Assembly: GCF_027943255.1 (NCBI RefSeq)
Contig: NC_072893.1
Span: forward strand, 59,738,001 to 59,802,000
DNA length: 64,000 nt
Reading direction: 5' to 3'
Origin: Anastrepha obliqua
Taxonomy: Eukaryota; Arthropoda; Insecta; Diptera; Tephritidae
The notes beneath the pieces were generated by a model. It saw only the letters and a list, made by a program, of their open reading frames with translations. It was not told where the DNA came from and made no database searches. Position numbers and translations under genes: made by a program. Positions 49,390 to 59,151 of the stretch are shown in pieces. The number at the start of each line of letters is the position of its first letter. The stretch's first letter is position 1.

Positions 49390-50379
49390 TATACTAGGTT
49401 GAGTGCGTTGAAGAAAGGTTTCACCAAAATATGCATGTGTACAGAATTTGGCAACAATGTATAATAAATAGGCGCGCAGACAGTTTCTTCGAGACGTTGC
49501 ATAAGTACATACAATATAAGTTTTTATTCCGAGCATTACCAAAAGCACATCTCCTCATTCTCCGCTCTGAAGATTATACCTGCAAGCAAAATGTTGAAGT
49601 CTTCCTCACTTGATTTGAGGGAATAATTTGTATGCAATTTAATGCCACTTAAAGCCACTGATTTGACTTAGCAATAAATTCGGGAACATGCTGCTCTTCA
49701 AAAGAAAACACATAAACATTGAAGTATTGCTTCAGCTCAGTACATCGTGGCAGAACAATTTTTGCAGGTGAAATACTCCACTTCGTTTCGTGGTTGGCTC
49801 GAAAAGAGGCGTGAAACTCGATCGTTTTTAAGGCCTAGAAAGGTAAACCTCATAAATTTTATGAGATCATATTTGCTTTAAACAGCGTGCTTAGTACAGT
49901 TATATAACTGTACTAAGAATTTCGAACTTTCTTGAACTTTTCTCAAATCAATTAATTTAAAAGGCAAAAGTGAAAAAGAATTCTAAAATTTGAATCTTAA
50001 AAGAGACTCTACTCTTTTTTATAAAACTGGGTAGTCTTAAAATATGTCAGGTTTACTTATAATGCAACTTCTAAGGGGTTTACCTTTTTAGAGTTAAGTT
50101 TTCAGTCTGTTTACATATGGGAAATCAGTTTAAAAATGGGAAAGCAGAAATATTTGATTGTTAAAGAACAAGATAAAATCTGCATCTTAACTTCTGAAGA
50201 GCTTTCGACTTACCCAATGGCTAAAAAGGTCGGTCGAAGTTCAGACATTGTTGATACCTATGAATTATTATTATTATTAGGCTGCTGCGCACTGCGACCA
50301 AAAGAGCAAAGCTTGCTAAGGCACCCTTGGCACCCTAAGGTTTTTTAAAAATTGTAGGACATTCACGGATTCATTATCC
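49390..50379. other. Unrecognised stretch with two adjacent palindromes
   Basis: Two palindromes lie 24 bp apart: 49849-49865 and a perfect 28-bp one at 49890-49917. No gene is recognised in the rest. Confidence 0.45.
49890..49917. repeat. Perfect 28-bp palindrome
   Basis: Each arm is CTTAGTACAGTTAT and the two arms are exact reverse complements with no spacer. It may be a binding site for a dimeric protein, or the fused ends of a lost element. No coding context explains it. Confidence 0.85.
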
Positions 50380-51000
50380 CATTATTTATCTAAATGCACA
50401 GCAATTAAACTAAGGTGGTGTAGCCTTTTTCTGCCAAGTGCAGGACATTTACAAAGAATGTATTCTCAATTTTCAGTGTTCATTTCACAGAATCGGCATA
50501 TAACGGTATCTGAGAGATCAATTTTGTCTAAGACTTCAGTGACATGTTAAGTAAAGTCTTAAGTCTAATCTGCTGAGCGAACGTAGCTTATCAGAAATTC
50601 CTCTGTCCGGCGTTAGGAACTGTTTTGCTGGTAGCTGACCGATAGAATCCCGCCAGTATTCATCGAATTTCTTTTCTTCCCAATTTCTGAGAAATTAGTT
50701 AATGTGTCTTTTGTAAGTCCATAGAAAGGCGCCAGACCAATTCGAGACATGTTTGTCTCTTTTTTAGCTAGACGATTAGCCATTTCATTTCACTCATACC
50801 CCTCATGACCAGGAATCCAAACTAATAATACTGTGTTGAACTTCCCTGACATGTTAAGAAAATTCAGGCAGCCTTTTACCATTTAAGGGGTGGTTATAGT
50901 TGATAGAAAGGCTTGCACAGCTGCTTGAATATCTGGTTTTAAGTAAAAGTGAGTCCTGCGGAGTCATTCCCTCACACATATCTAGATGGCATGTGTTTCT
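50380..51000 (-). pseudogene. LINE ORF2 relic: RNase H and C-terminal region
   Basis: On the minus strand the reading runs PDIQAAVQAFLST (about 50930-50890), a diverged S-D-S-Q-A-A RNase H block. It continues through LLVWIPGHEGYE, a TGA stop, and NEMANRLAKKET (50830-50765), the W-x-P-G-H-x-G / N-E-x-A-D signature. It then gives NMSRIGLAPFYGLTKDTL further down. This is a Jockey-superfamily ORF2 with RNase H, distinct in sequence from the relics at 8 and 57 kb. Frames are broken and the 5' part is missing. Confidence 0.75.
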
Positions 51001-51189
51001 GATTGCAAAATTATTTAGTAAAAATACATTGGAATCATTTATGCTCTTATCGCCTCATTACCTTAGTGCTGCCTCAGGCGCTTCCCAGGTACTTAATTAT
51101 TTGTGTTATTTATTAATGCTATTTTCGCTTATTTTTTTTCTAAGAATAATTTCCTTCTGTAAGCGAATGACCTGAAGATTCATTATAAA

Positions 51190-51310
51190 ATTCAACGTCT
51201 GCAAGATTTTTCAGTATTCATTAACAGTTCATCATGGAGCACTTAATTCCATGTTTTACACAAAATTTGACGCAGCTAAAGAAGTTTTTTTCTATCAAAA
51301 ATCGAAAATC
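51190..51310 (+). pseudogene. mariner 5'-leader fragment (family M-FHHGK)
   Basis: TTTTTCAGTATTCATTAACA then GTTCATCATGGAGC closely follows the leader and start codon of the relics at 18.7 kb (minus) and 23.0 kb (plus). Only about 100 bp is recognisable. This is the stub of a third insertion of the same family. Confidence 0.6.
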
Positions 51311-51414
51311 GCCGAGCACGCAAAACACTTGTCTTATTTATGCCTCTCTCTGCACTCGCAGCATTTCTATTAAAATAACTACAAAACCACCTCCAAATTT
51401 ATAACATTTTCATA

Positions 51415-52703
51415 CAGGGTGGCTGATGAAAGCCGCTACCAAAAAAATTGAATAACTTTTTTTCTTTTTAAGTTATCTGTTCCATTTTTGTTTTAATTTG
51501 CAGACTGATCTTTAAAATTTATTAAAATGGATAACTGGGACACGCAAACAAGAATTTGGATAGTCCGCCACTATCACGCACTGGAGTCCGTAGTTTTGGT
51601 ACAGAGAGAGTACAGGCAGATGTTTGGCGGCGATCCCCCGAGCAGATGGACCATAATGAGACTGATGAATAATTTTGCTGAGCAAGGAACAGTCGCAAGA
51701 AGGCCTTATCATCGAAACCCACCAGTTCGGACGGAGGAAACGATCGCTGCTGTAGCTGCAGCTATACAAAGCAATCCAAGGGTTTCAACAAGAAGCTTAT
51801 CTGCTCAACTTGGTGTCAGCCGACAGTCTTTGCAAACAATAATGCACAAAGATTTAGACTTATTTCCCTACAAAATTCAAATGGTTAATAAACTGAATGC
51901 AGCAGACTTGCCGATTCGCTTGGAATTTTGCCAGAAGATCCTGCAAATGGTGGAAGAAGACCAAAACATGTTAAACTGCCTTTTCATGTCTGATGGGGCC
52001 CATTTCGATTTAAACGGCAATGTGAACAAACAAAATTGTCGAATATGGAGTACTTCTAACCCACAGATACTCCACGAGACGGAATTGCATCCTCTTCGCG
52101 TGACAGTGTGGTGTGCGGTTTCTTCACGCTGTATTGTCGGGCCTTATTTTTTTGAAGAAAATGGTCACACCGTTATGGTTACCGTTATTTGAAAATGCTG
52201 AAAGAATTTTTCTATCCAGAACTACGCCGAAAGAGAATTCCTTTCAACTCCGTGTGGTTTCAACAAGATGGGGCAACGTCTCACATAACCCAGACTGTTA
52301 TGACAGAGTTGCGACGAAAATTTCCCAATAAACTGATTTCAAGAAACTCCGAATTTCGTTGGCCCCCCAGGTCGCCTGACCTTACTGCACTTAACTTTTT
52401 CTTGTGGGGTTTATGTAAACAAGAAGTTTATAAAACAAAGCCAACAAATTTGGATGAACTAAAACAATCCATCCGGGCAACAATTGCGGCTATTCCTGTC
52501 GCAACTCTCAAAGCAGCAATGAACAACTTTTTACTAAGATGCCGCACTTGTGTCAACGAGCAATTATTTTTAAAACTAGTTAAGCTACAATACATTTAAT
52601 AAAATTTAATGACCTTCAACTTGAAAAAAAAATAAATGAATTCCATACACTAAAAAAAAGTTATTTGAGTTTCTTAATGTAGCAAAATTCATCAGCCACC
52701 CTG
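51415..52703 (+). mobile_element. Tc1/mariner transposon, nearly intact, with TIRs
   Basis: The ends CAGGGTGGCTGATGAA and TTCATCAGCCACCCTG are exact inverse repeats of 16 bp, and the similarity continues patchily for about 40 bp. TA lies outside both (51413-51414, 52704-52705). The length of 1289 bp is standard for the superfamily. It contains one transposase gene broken by a single frameshift. This is the best-preserved mariner in the window and probably one of the younger insertions. Confidence 0.92.
51527..52599 (+). pseudogene. Tc1/mariner transposase with a single frameshift
   Basis: The ATG at 51527 opens MDNWDTQTRIWIVRHYH. An N-terminal paired-type DNA-binding domain follows (helix-turn-helix around residues 5-60, and SLSAQLGVSRQSLQTIM around 85-100). 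The catalytic core has MSDGAHFDLNG with the first Asp, VWFQQDGATSHIT with the second, and WPPRSPDLTALNFFLWG with the third. By my count 36 residues lie between the second and third Asp. The frame is lost at about 52170-52190, where VTV-I-stop replaces the expected V-N-x-x-R-Y-L-K. The downstream frame reads YLKMLKEFFYPELRR and runs open to TAA at 52599. A one-base indel explains it; apart from this the gene looks complete at about 355 codons. Confidence 0.88.
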
Positions 52704-52705
52704 TA

Positions 52706-53667
52706 TTTATGCAGTCATTGCGCCTATCCGTTCAGAGTGAGTTAAGTTCATTTTACAAGTATGTCGACTTTCAAAGCTGTTTAAAAAATTCTTTTTTCTG
52801 TGAAATTTTGCTCAGTGCCATTTCGAAGCGTAGCAGATAGGTATGAAAGAAAATTATAGCATTTAGGTGCAGTAATGAAGTGGCAAATTCAATTCCAACT
52901 TCCATTAATACTCTCATAAAGTTAGTTACGTATAAATGCTGACCAGGCTATCGGCTTACTTGCCAGCGGCGGCATTGCGGTTGCAGCAGCAGCAATTAAT
53001 GATTTTGTCGTTTTCGAGTGCCACTTGTTCACAGTCGGATATAATATCCTTAGCAAAATACCACACACTTATTGACTACGCCGGCAGTTAAGGACAAAAG
53101 TCGATAAGTTTATACGACTACATACATGCATGAATGCATAGCAAGAGACATCCATTTATGTATTCGCATATATATACATACAGGTTTGATCGGAAAATCC
53201 TCCATTTTCGGAATTGCAAGGAGAACATGTGGATGCCGGTGTTAATGTGTGGGATTACTAGAGTTCGTAGCTCTACTATGCTTCAATAATTTTTTTTTTT
53301 TTAACAGTAAGAAAATTCAGTATAAAATTTTAAAAAAGGTAGCTACTCCACCATAAGGACTGATATTAACTTGAGCCGAAAATACGCGTTGTGCTCAAAT
53401 GATAATTCTTTAATTTATTTACTACTACAAATAATTTTTCATTGAGGCTTGACTATTAAAGCGTTCGTTCCTTATAGATTCATTTATTTCATTTTAAGTG
53501 TTTTACTTCCAGATCCGATATATGGTGTGCATTTATAAAAGCCAGTTGATATTTCCTTTTGCTTGATTCAAGTTGTAATTGTGCAAATAAAGTACTCACT
53601 CGTTGCGAGTAATTCCTAAATTTTTTACTGACAAATTGCTCAAAAACGCCAAGAGTCAAAGAGCACT
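52706..53667. other. Host-like non-coding stretch
   Basis: No gene or repeat is recognised. A GCAGCAGCAGC run lies near 52985. Nothing else stands out before the piggyBac target site. Confidence 0.4.
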
Positions 53668-55417
53668 TTAACCGTCCGTTGTGTGATGTGGCCTACGCAG
53701 GCCATTCCGAATTTTAGAGGGGTTTATCTTTTTGTTTCGTTAAGTTTTCAAAAAACGGCGAAAATATACCATACAGGTCTGTTAGATGAATCTTCTGAAA
53801 ATTTTATAACCATTTCCAGCGAAGTGATTATGAAAAAAAAATACATTTTACACAAAAACTTCATATGATAGGGTAAATGGCCTGCACAGGCCACCACTGC
53901 AATTTTAGTATAGTCATGCACCGTACTTGGTCTTCTGACTAATTAAAGTACAAGAAAGAGTGAATACGGTTCTCTCTCACTCAGAAGTTGAAACTTTAGT
54001 CGCTCTCACCGCATTTTCGACAGTTTTACTAGTTTTAGTAAATAAAAAACACGAGAACAGGCGCCAGATATATGCCGTTAGAATTGAATTTGGTTCTATT
54101 TATTTGATAATGATGAGGATTATGTTCCTGTTGATGACGGAGAGGTGTCTGATATTAAGAATGAGCTTGAGGTTGAAGAAGAATTGCCTGAAAACGAAGA
54201 AATTTATGAAGTTGAATGGGATGAAGTAATAGAACCAGAGCCTAGTGTCTCAAATCTTGCCAGTGGAGTGAATCGATTACTAGGTGAAAAAGAGCAATGT
54301 TACGAGTGCAAGATTGACAATATGTTTTGGAAAAAGGAACCGCCAGCACCTAGAGCACGCCATTGGAACCGATTTACCAGTACCAGCACCAGACCAGTGG
54401 GACCTGCTCATCGATTGCTGCCAAATCCAGTGTCTATTTTTCGTGTATGTATTCTGCACACAAGTAGACAAATATGTGCTAGTATTGTCGACACAACATT
54501 ACACGCAAGCCACAGAAACTTCAAACAAATATAAACTTGCAGCTGTCTTAGACTACAATGAAAATAAGTCTGTGGTTGATACAATGGACAAAATGCTTTC
54601 TGGCTACAGTTGCAAACGCGCAACAAACCGGTGGCCATTGGCCATTTTTTTTTAATATGCTTGACATTACTGGCTTGGCTTCTTATATTATATACAAGCA
54701 TTTGCGACCAAGCAAGAAGTCAGACCAACGACGGGATTTTATATTAGAATTGGCTGAACAACTGACAATCCCCCTTATGGAAACACGTGCAGCAAATCCC
54801 AGGGTATATGGTAGACCAGGAATTAAAGTAGCAATGCAAAAGTTCAATGTATTTTATACAAACATCCGAATTCGTACTGAAATATATAATTAATTTAAAT
54901 AATGTATCTCTCACAGGATCCACCATCAACTTCGACGGCCCCAGCACAAAAAACTGCATCAAAGCCCGTAAGCTCACAGTACCGGCCATTGTGCAAGCTA
55001 TGTACCAAACTGGATAAGTTTAAAAGAAAAACCCGATTTACTTGCCACATTTGCAAAGATGCAATGTGCTTAACTCACGGTTTAGAAACCAAAACCTACA
55101 CTTGCAGCACATGTCTAGCTGCAGTAACTACGTCAACTTCATAAGCACCTTTTAAAATTTTATATTTTTATTTATTTATTTATAAATTGAATTTTTCAAA
55201 TAATTTAAAAAAAACAGTAAGAAGGATGAACCTTGATAAATAAATTTCTTTTAACACTAATCAATCTGTTTTTTTAATAATCGGTATTACACTTAAATTG
55301 ATTACAGACATAATTTTCGTACCAGCCTATAAATAAAGCACGTATTCTCATAGGTGGCCTGGCCAGGCCATTTTAAACAACGAAAGAATATAAAACTTTC
55401 ACACAACGGACGGTTAA
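53668..55417 (+). mobile_element. piggyBac element, internally deleted, with TTAA target sites
   Basis: TTAA at 53668-53671 and 55414-55417 flank inverted ends CCGTCCGTTGTGTGA (53672-53686) and TCACACAACGGACGG (55399-55413), an exact 15-bp TIR. Subterminal palindromes with GGCCT/AGGCC arms lie at 53690-53703, 53879-53892 and 55356-55369. At 1750 bp it is less than half of the larger piggyBac nearby. The interior encodes only the acidic N-terminal part and the C-terminal part of a piggyBac transposase. Confidence 0.92.
54130..55144 (+). pseudogene. piggyBac transposase pseudogene lacking the catalytic core
   Basis: The N-terminal part is acidic (DIKNELEVEEELPENEEIYE, from about 54150) and ends with the MFWKKEPPAP segment that precedes the core in piggyBac proteins. 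It is then joined after a deletion to VLDYNENKSVVDTMDKMLSG near 54550, which belongs after the last catalytic Asp. The RNase H-like core, with all three catalytic aspartates (positions 268, 346 and 447 in the moth protein), is therefore absent. Downstream frames add NMLDITGLASYIIY (54655) and a Cys-rich domain CKLCTKL...FTCHICKDAMCLTH (54990-55080), the DNA-binding RING-like tail. At least two frameshifts separate these pieces. Confidence 0.85.
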
Positions 55418-56599
55418 AGTGAGTTGCAATTTATCGTCTCGGTTAGTAAAGCGAAGTTTATTAATAAGATGAGAAAATTAAAATTAAAAATTAAAAAAAA
55501 TTTTCAGTGCGGCAATAGCTTAGGAGTCCACGGTTTTGGATGCTTCGTACTTGAAATTAAACGGGCTCTATTATACCTACATAAGTTTAAGACTTCCCTG
55601 TATTTCCCTCTGATATTCGATATAATCATTATCAAATGTTACTTTTTTTTTGTTTTTACTAATTCTCCTTTGAACTGGAGTAGCAATTTACAGAAGGAAT
55701 TGACTTACATCGCAGCTGATAATTTATTTTCAAGTTTATTACGAATTGTCTGTTACTCACTAAAGCTGTCAAATTTTTTTATCGTACATACTCTTTTATA
55801 CATAACCATCAACACAATGCCGTATTTTGCAACTCAGTTTTTGCGAAGCTATTTATATATGTATGTATGTACTCTACTACGTGCATAACAAAAAAAATGT
55901 ATTAAATTGTTTTAAATTCAATCCTGTCAACTTCAATAGCCGGCGACAAACTGAAAATGAATGAGTAAATCACGAATACGGGATATTGTTAATAATAAAA
56001 AATTGAAATTTTTTGCTTTACAGTCAGCGGAAAATTGTTTTTGTTTGTTCTTGTTTTTTGCCTTTACGCTCTGTTTCCCTGTCGACTACAGCAACAAAGG
56101 CATCAAGTGCATCAATGGCAGCAATCGAAGGATTACAAGCAAGAAGAACAAAAACAACACGATGATATACTAATCCGTGTACTATATGTATGTATGTGTG
56201 CCTGTGGGATGTACCATACATATTTAACTTGATTGATAAATAATACATGTGTGTGTGAGACTGTATTTATGTGTACGCGTGCTTGTTTCGAGTTGGGTGT
56301 CGGTAAAATGGAACCTTATACAGCTTTATAGGATTCAAAGTAAGTGCGTCTATGTTTGTAATTCTTCTCCTCCTAACCGGCCTGACCGTTTTTAATGAAA
56401 TTTCTTAACTGTGCTTATAGGGTTACCCGCATGGTTCATAGGGTTACCCGCATGGTTCATAGTTATATTTGGACCCGCTTGGTTGGTCGAAATATTTCCA
56501 AAAGCATGTTTATGCTCCAATTTGGTTCATGAAATTTTTCGGAAAAAATGAGACCACTGGATGACCAAACCAAACACATACCGAATATCATTTCATGGT
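55418..56599. other. Gene-free stretch with a 21-bp tandem duplication
   Basis: The unit AGGGTTACCCGCATGGTTCAT is present twice in direct tandem at about 56420-56461. A 154-codon open frame at 55424-55888 is hydrophobic and AT-driven, with no recognised domain. Confidence 0.4.
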
Positions 56600-57170
56600 G
56601 CAGCTCGGCTTATACTTGAACTACTTAAATGCAGAAGTTCTAGCAATATAAGAAGGGGCTGCTTATCTACAATAAATTTCGTCTCGGACAGCCATTAAAC
56701 CAATGAATTCAGCTATACGAAGATCAAAGGTTGCACAAAAATGCCGGGCAGCCCTAACTGATATTAGTGTCGTATTCAAAAACAACCTTATTATGAGGGC
56801 AACTGTAAAGCCGAAGAGCTAGCCAGGAGAGGTATCACTCTTCGACTGCTTAGTGATAGAAGTATCATTGGGATACCTATGGTTCATGGTTATTATAATA
56901 AATATTGTGGAAGTGGTAGAGATGAGGAAGAGGAAGAAACAGTTGAGCACTTCCTTTGCAATTGTCCAGCCTTAGCTAAAATAAAAACAGATTTTCTAGG
57001 AAAATATTTATTCAATTCTCTTACAGAACTGTCTAGCGTGGGGATGGGACCAAACCTGCACTTCGTAAAAAAACAAGCAAAATGGTTCCATGAATTGGTC
57101 GTACAGACCGATGGCAATATTCGTTTTATGATCCGACTTAGATCATATTCAGAATATATGAGAGATTGAC
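56600..57170 (+). pseudogene. Jockey-superfamily LINE ORF2 3' end, relic B
   Basis: This is the plus-strand copy of the LINE family seen at 8.05-8.46 kb. Broken frames give SKVAQKCRAALTDISVVFK (RNase H region, about 56730-56790) and a GHCKAEELARRGI-like stretch. An open frame from 56879 then gives FLCNCPALAKIKTDFLGK, VGMGPNLHFV and WFHELV, ending at TGA near 57169. The Cys-rich tail is better preserved than in relic A. No poly-A or target duplication was confirmed. Confidence 0.75.
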
Positions 57171-57448
57171 ATGTCAAGTTATTTAAATATTTTAAAAAAG
57201 CAGAAGCATACAATTAAGAACTCTTGCCCATCAAGTTAAAAAAACAAAAGCATGTGTGGGATTAATCACTAGAACCGCTTTTCGATCTTGGGAAAAGTGA
57301 CCAATTGAGCTCAAGGGGAAGCGTAATTAATTTAGTCAGAGCGTTTATTCACATTCATGAGATTTTAAGGGTGCATGGAAATCTCCTCCAAAGCGTTTTC
57401 ATAATTTCACCGGATGTATTAATGGTGCTGGGTCTTCCTCAATATATA
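57171..57448. other. Short unrecognised spacer between LINE and mariner relics
   Basis: I see no coding or repeat signal. It may contain LINE 3' untranslated sequence. Confidence 0.35.
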
Positions 57449-57449
57449 T

Positions 57450-58153
57450 AGCGTGGGCCATGTAAAATTTGCTTTTTGAATCGCGTATAAAAAAAAACCA
57501 ATCAACATTTTTTCAAACTTTTTTTTATTTTGAAGATTGCATATTGTAATTTATGAATTAAAAATAATTTCGTTCAAATGACTGCCACGACTGGATTTAC
57601 AGTAGGATATTCGATCAACCCAATTTTTAAGCACATTTTCGATTGTTTGGGCTCCAATTTCATGAATGGCAACTTCGATTTCGTGTTTTAAAGCATCAAT
57701 CGTCTCTGAATGGTTCGCATAGCATTTGTCCTTAACGGCTTCCCACAAAAAATAGTCCAACGGGCTTAAATCACAGCTCCGAGGCGGCCAATTGATATCG
57801 GAACTCAAAAACGGTAGCCAAAAGTTCGAGTGTAACTTTGGCAGTGTGATAAGTTGCACCATCCTGTTGAAACCAAATGTAGTCCACGTCATCCTCTTAA
57901 ATTTTTGGAAACAAAAACTCGTTGAACATGTCATGGTAATGCTCGCCATTTACTGTAACCGCGGAAGAAGAAGAAGACTCACCACTTTGGAAATAGGTTT
58001 TCAATATTTCCCAATTTTGTTCAAGCGTATAGCGTACCATTTCGTAAATGCCAAACCTTTAAGTAAATTTTGAACACATTTGACATGTCATTTGTATTAC
58101 CATTCTCAAAAAATTAAGTGGTTTAAAAAATAAACGCTATATTGCCCACCCTG
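57450..58153 (-). mobile_element. mariner deletion derivative, minus strand (family M-WEILRHY)
   Basis: The 5' end (right) reads CAGGGTGGGCAATATAGCG on the minus strand, and the left end keeps a diverged GCGTGGGCCATGTAAAA. TA lies outside the right end. The start of the coding region is recognisable near 58043 (TRYTLEQNWEILKTYF in broken form). It is followed by a jump to the C-terminal third, an open frame down to 57551: NWPPRSCDLSPLDYFLW with the third Asp, then IDALKHEIEVAIHEIGAQTI and SRGSHLNEIIF. The first two catalytic aspartates are lost. Confidence 0.78.
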
Positions 58154-58549
58154 TAGATATGCGCATTTTATTTTATTTTTCATTTTTTGTCGCACTGTGT
58201 CGTTGAGATAACAAAAAAAAAACCCACATTCCAAAGATAAGAGGATAAGAGCATTTCAAACCCTCATATGAAATTTAGAAGGAGTTTAATAATCTTGCAG
58301 TATATCTTCTTATCTTCAAACAGTCATAATTTCTGAAGTCTTTGAGACTCTATCTCGGCACAAAACTTATTTAAAAGGTAATTTATCGGTATTCTTTATA
58401 ATTCGTTACAATATACATATAAATCGAAAAAATATTGGGAGTATGGAACGAGATTTTGAAAATTAAAATTAGGCCCTTCAAAGAAAACTATTTTGCGGAA
58501 AAATTATGAAGATAATCAAATCAAAATATTTTCTGAGTTATTCCCTTTC
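58154..58549. other. AT-rich spacer between two mariner copies
   Basis: No gene or repeat is recognised. An A-run lies near 58212. Confidence 0.4.
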
Positions 58550-59151
58550 CAATGGTGTTTTGTTTACGGAATTAAAAATGCTATAAAAAAGAAACTACTC
58601 AATATTTTTCCAAACTGTTTTTTTTTATTTTGAAGTACAATCCTTCCGGTTAATGATGAAACACAACTTCATTCATATGGCTGCCTCGGCTAGCCACCAA
58701 GGTCTTTACGCAAAATTCGTCTCAATGATGTCTCCGAAATGTCCAATTGTTCAAAACGACGGTGAACTGATGTTCCTGGTGATTCACAAACACTCTCGGC
58801 CACAACAGCATTATTTTCGGGTGTACGCACGGTTTTTGGTCGGTCACGCGTTGGTTTGTCAATAAGCAACCCAGTTTCTCTTACTTTTTTCGCAAAGTAA
58901 CGCACATACGCTTCATTCGGTGCTTTTCTTCTTCCCATTGCCGTACGTAATTTTCGTACACATTCTGCAACATTACCATGATTTTCAAAGTAATGTCGCA
59001 ATATTTCCCAGCGTTCTTTGAGCGTATACACAACCATTTTCGTTCAGCGGAAGAATAAAACTAATTTTCTGTCAAATCAGATGACAGCTAAGTGTTACCA
59101 TTCTTCAAATAATACCTAGTTCAAATCCGTAACAATAGATGGCGGGCCCTG
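58550..59151 (-). mobile_element. mariner deletion derivative, N-terminus fused to C-terminus
   Basis: This is the second copy of the 57450-58153 family, on the same strand. Reading from 59037, the intact N-terminal 115 codons begin MVVYTLKERWEILRHYF and include KTVRTPENNAVVAESVCES and ISETSLRRILRKDLGG. They are joined directly to the last codons SRGSHMNEVVFHH (about 58700-58657) and a stop. Thus the DNA-binding domain is kept and the whole catalytic domain is removed. The right end GGGCCCTGTA and a similar AT-rich left end bound it. The left boundary is approximate. Confidence 0.8.
58690..59037 (-). CDS. Truncated mariner transposase: DNA-binding domain only
   Basis: A 115-codon open frame starts at an ATG (MVVYTLKERW) and covers the two helix-turn-helix motifs of a mariner transposase: residues about 5-45 (WEILRHYFENHGNVAECVRK) and about 85-110 (ISETSLRRIL). 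It ends soon after the linker. No stop or frameshift occurs before the deletion point. If it were transcribed it would make a protein able to bind the family's TIRs without cutting. Such fragments are known in principle to compete with full enzymes, but here this is inference. It is more likely an accidental remnant. Confidence 0.5.
   Translation of the reverse strand: MVVYTLKERWEILRHYFENHGNVAECVRKLRTAMGRRKAPNEAYVRYFAKKVRETGLLIDKPTRDRPKTVRTPENNAVVAESVCESPGTSVHRRFEQLDISETSLRRILRKDLGG

Noticed and set aside
55424..55888. 154-codon open frame
   Set aside because: It is AT-driven and rich in Phe/Lys/Ile/Leu without a domain or splice context; the neighbouring DNA is AT-rich.
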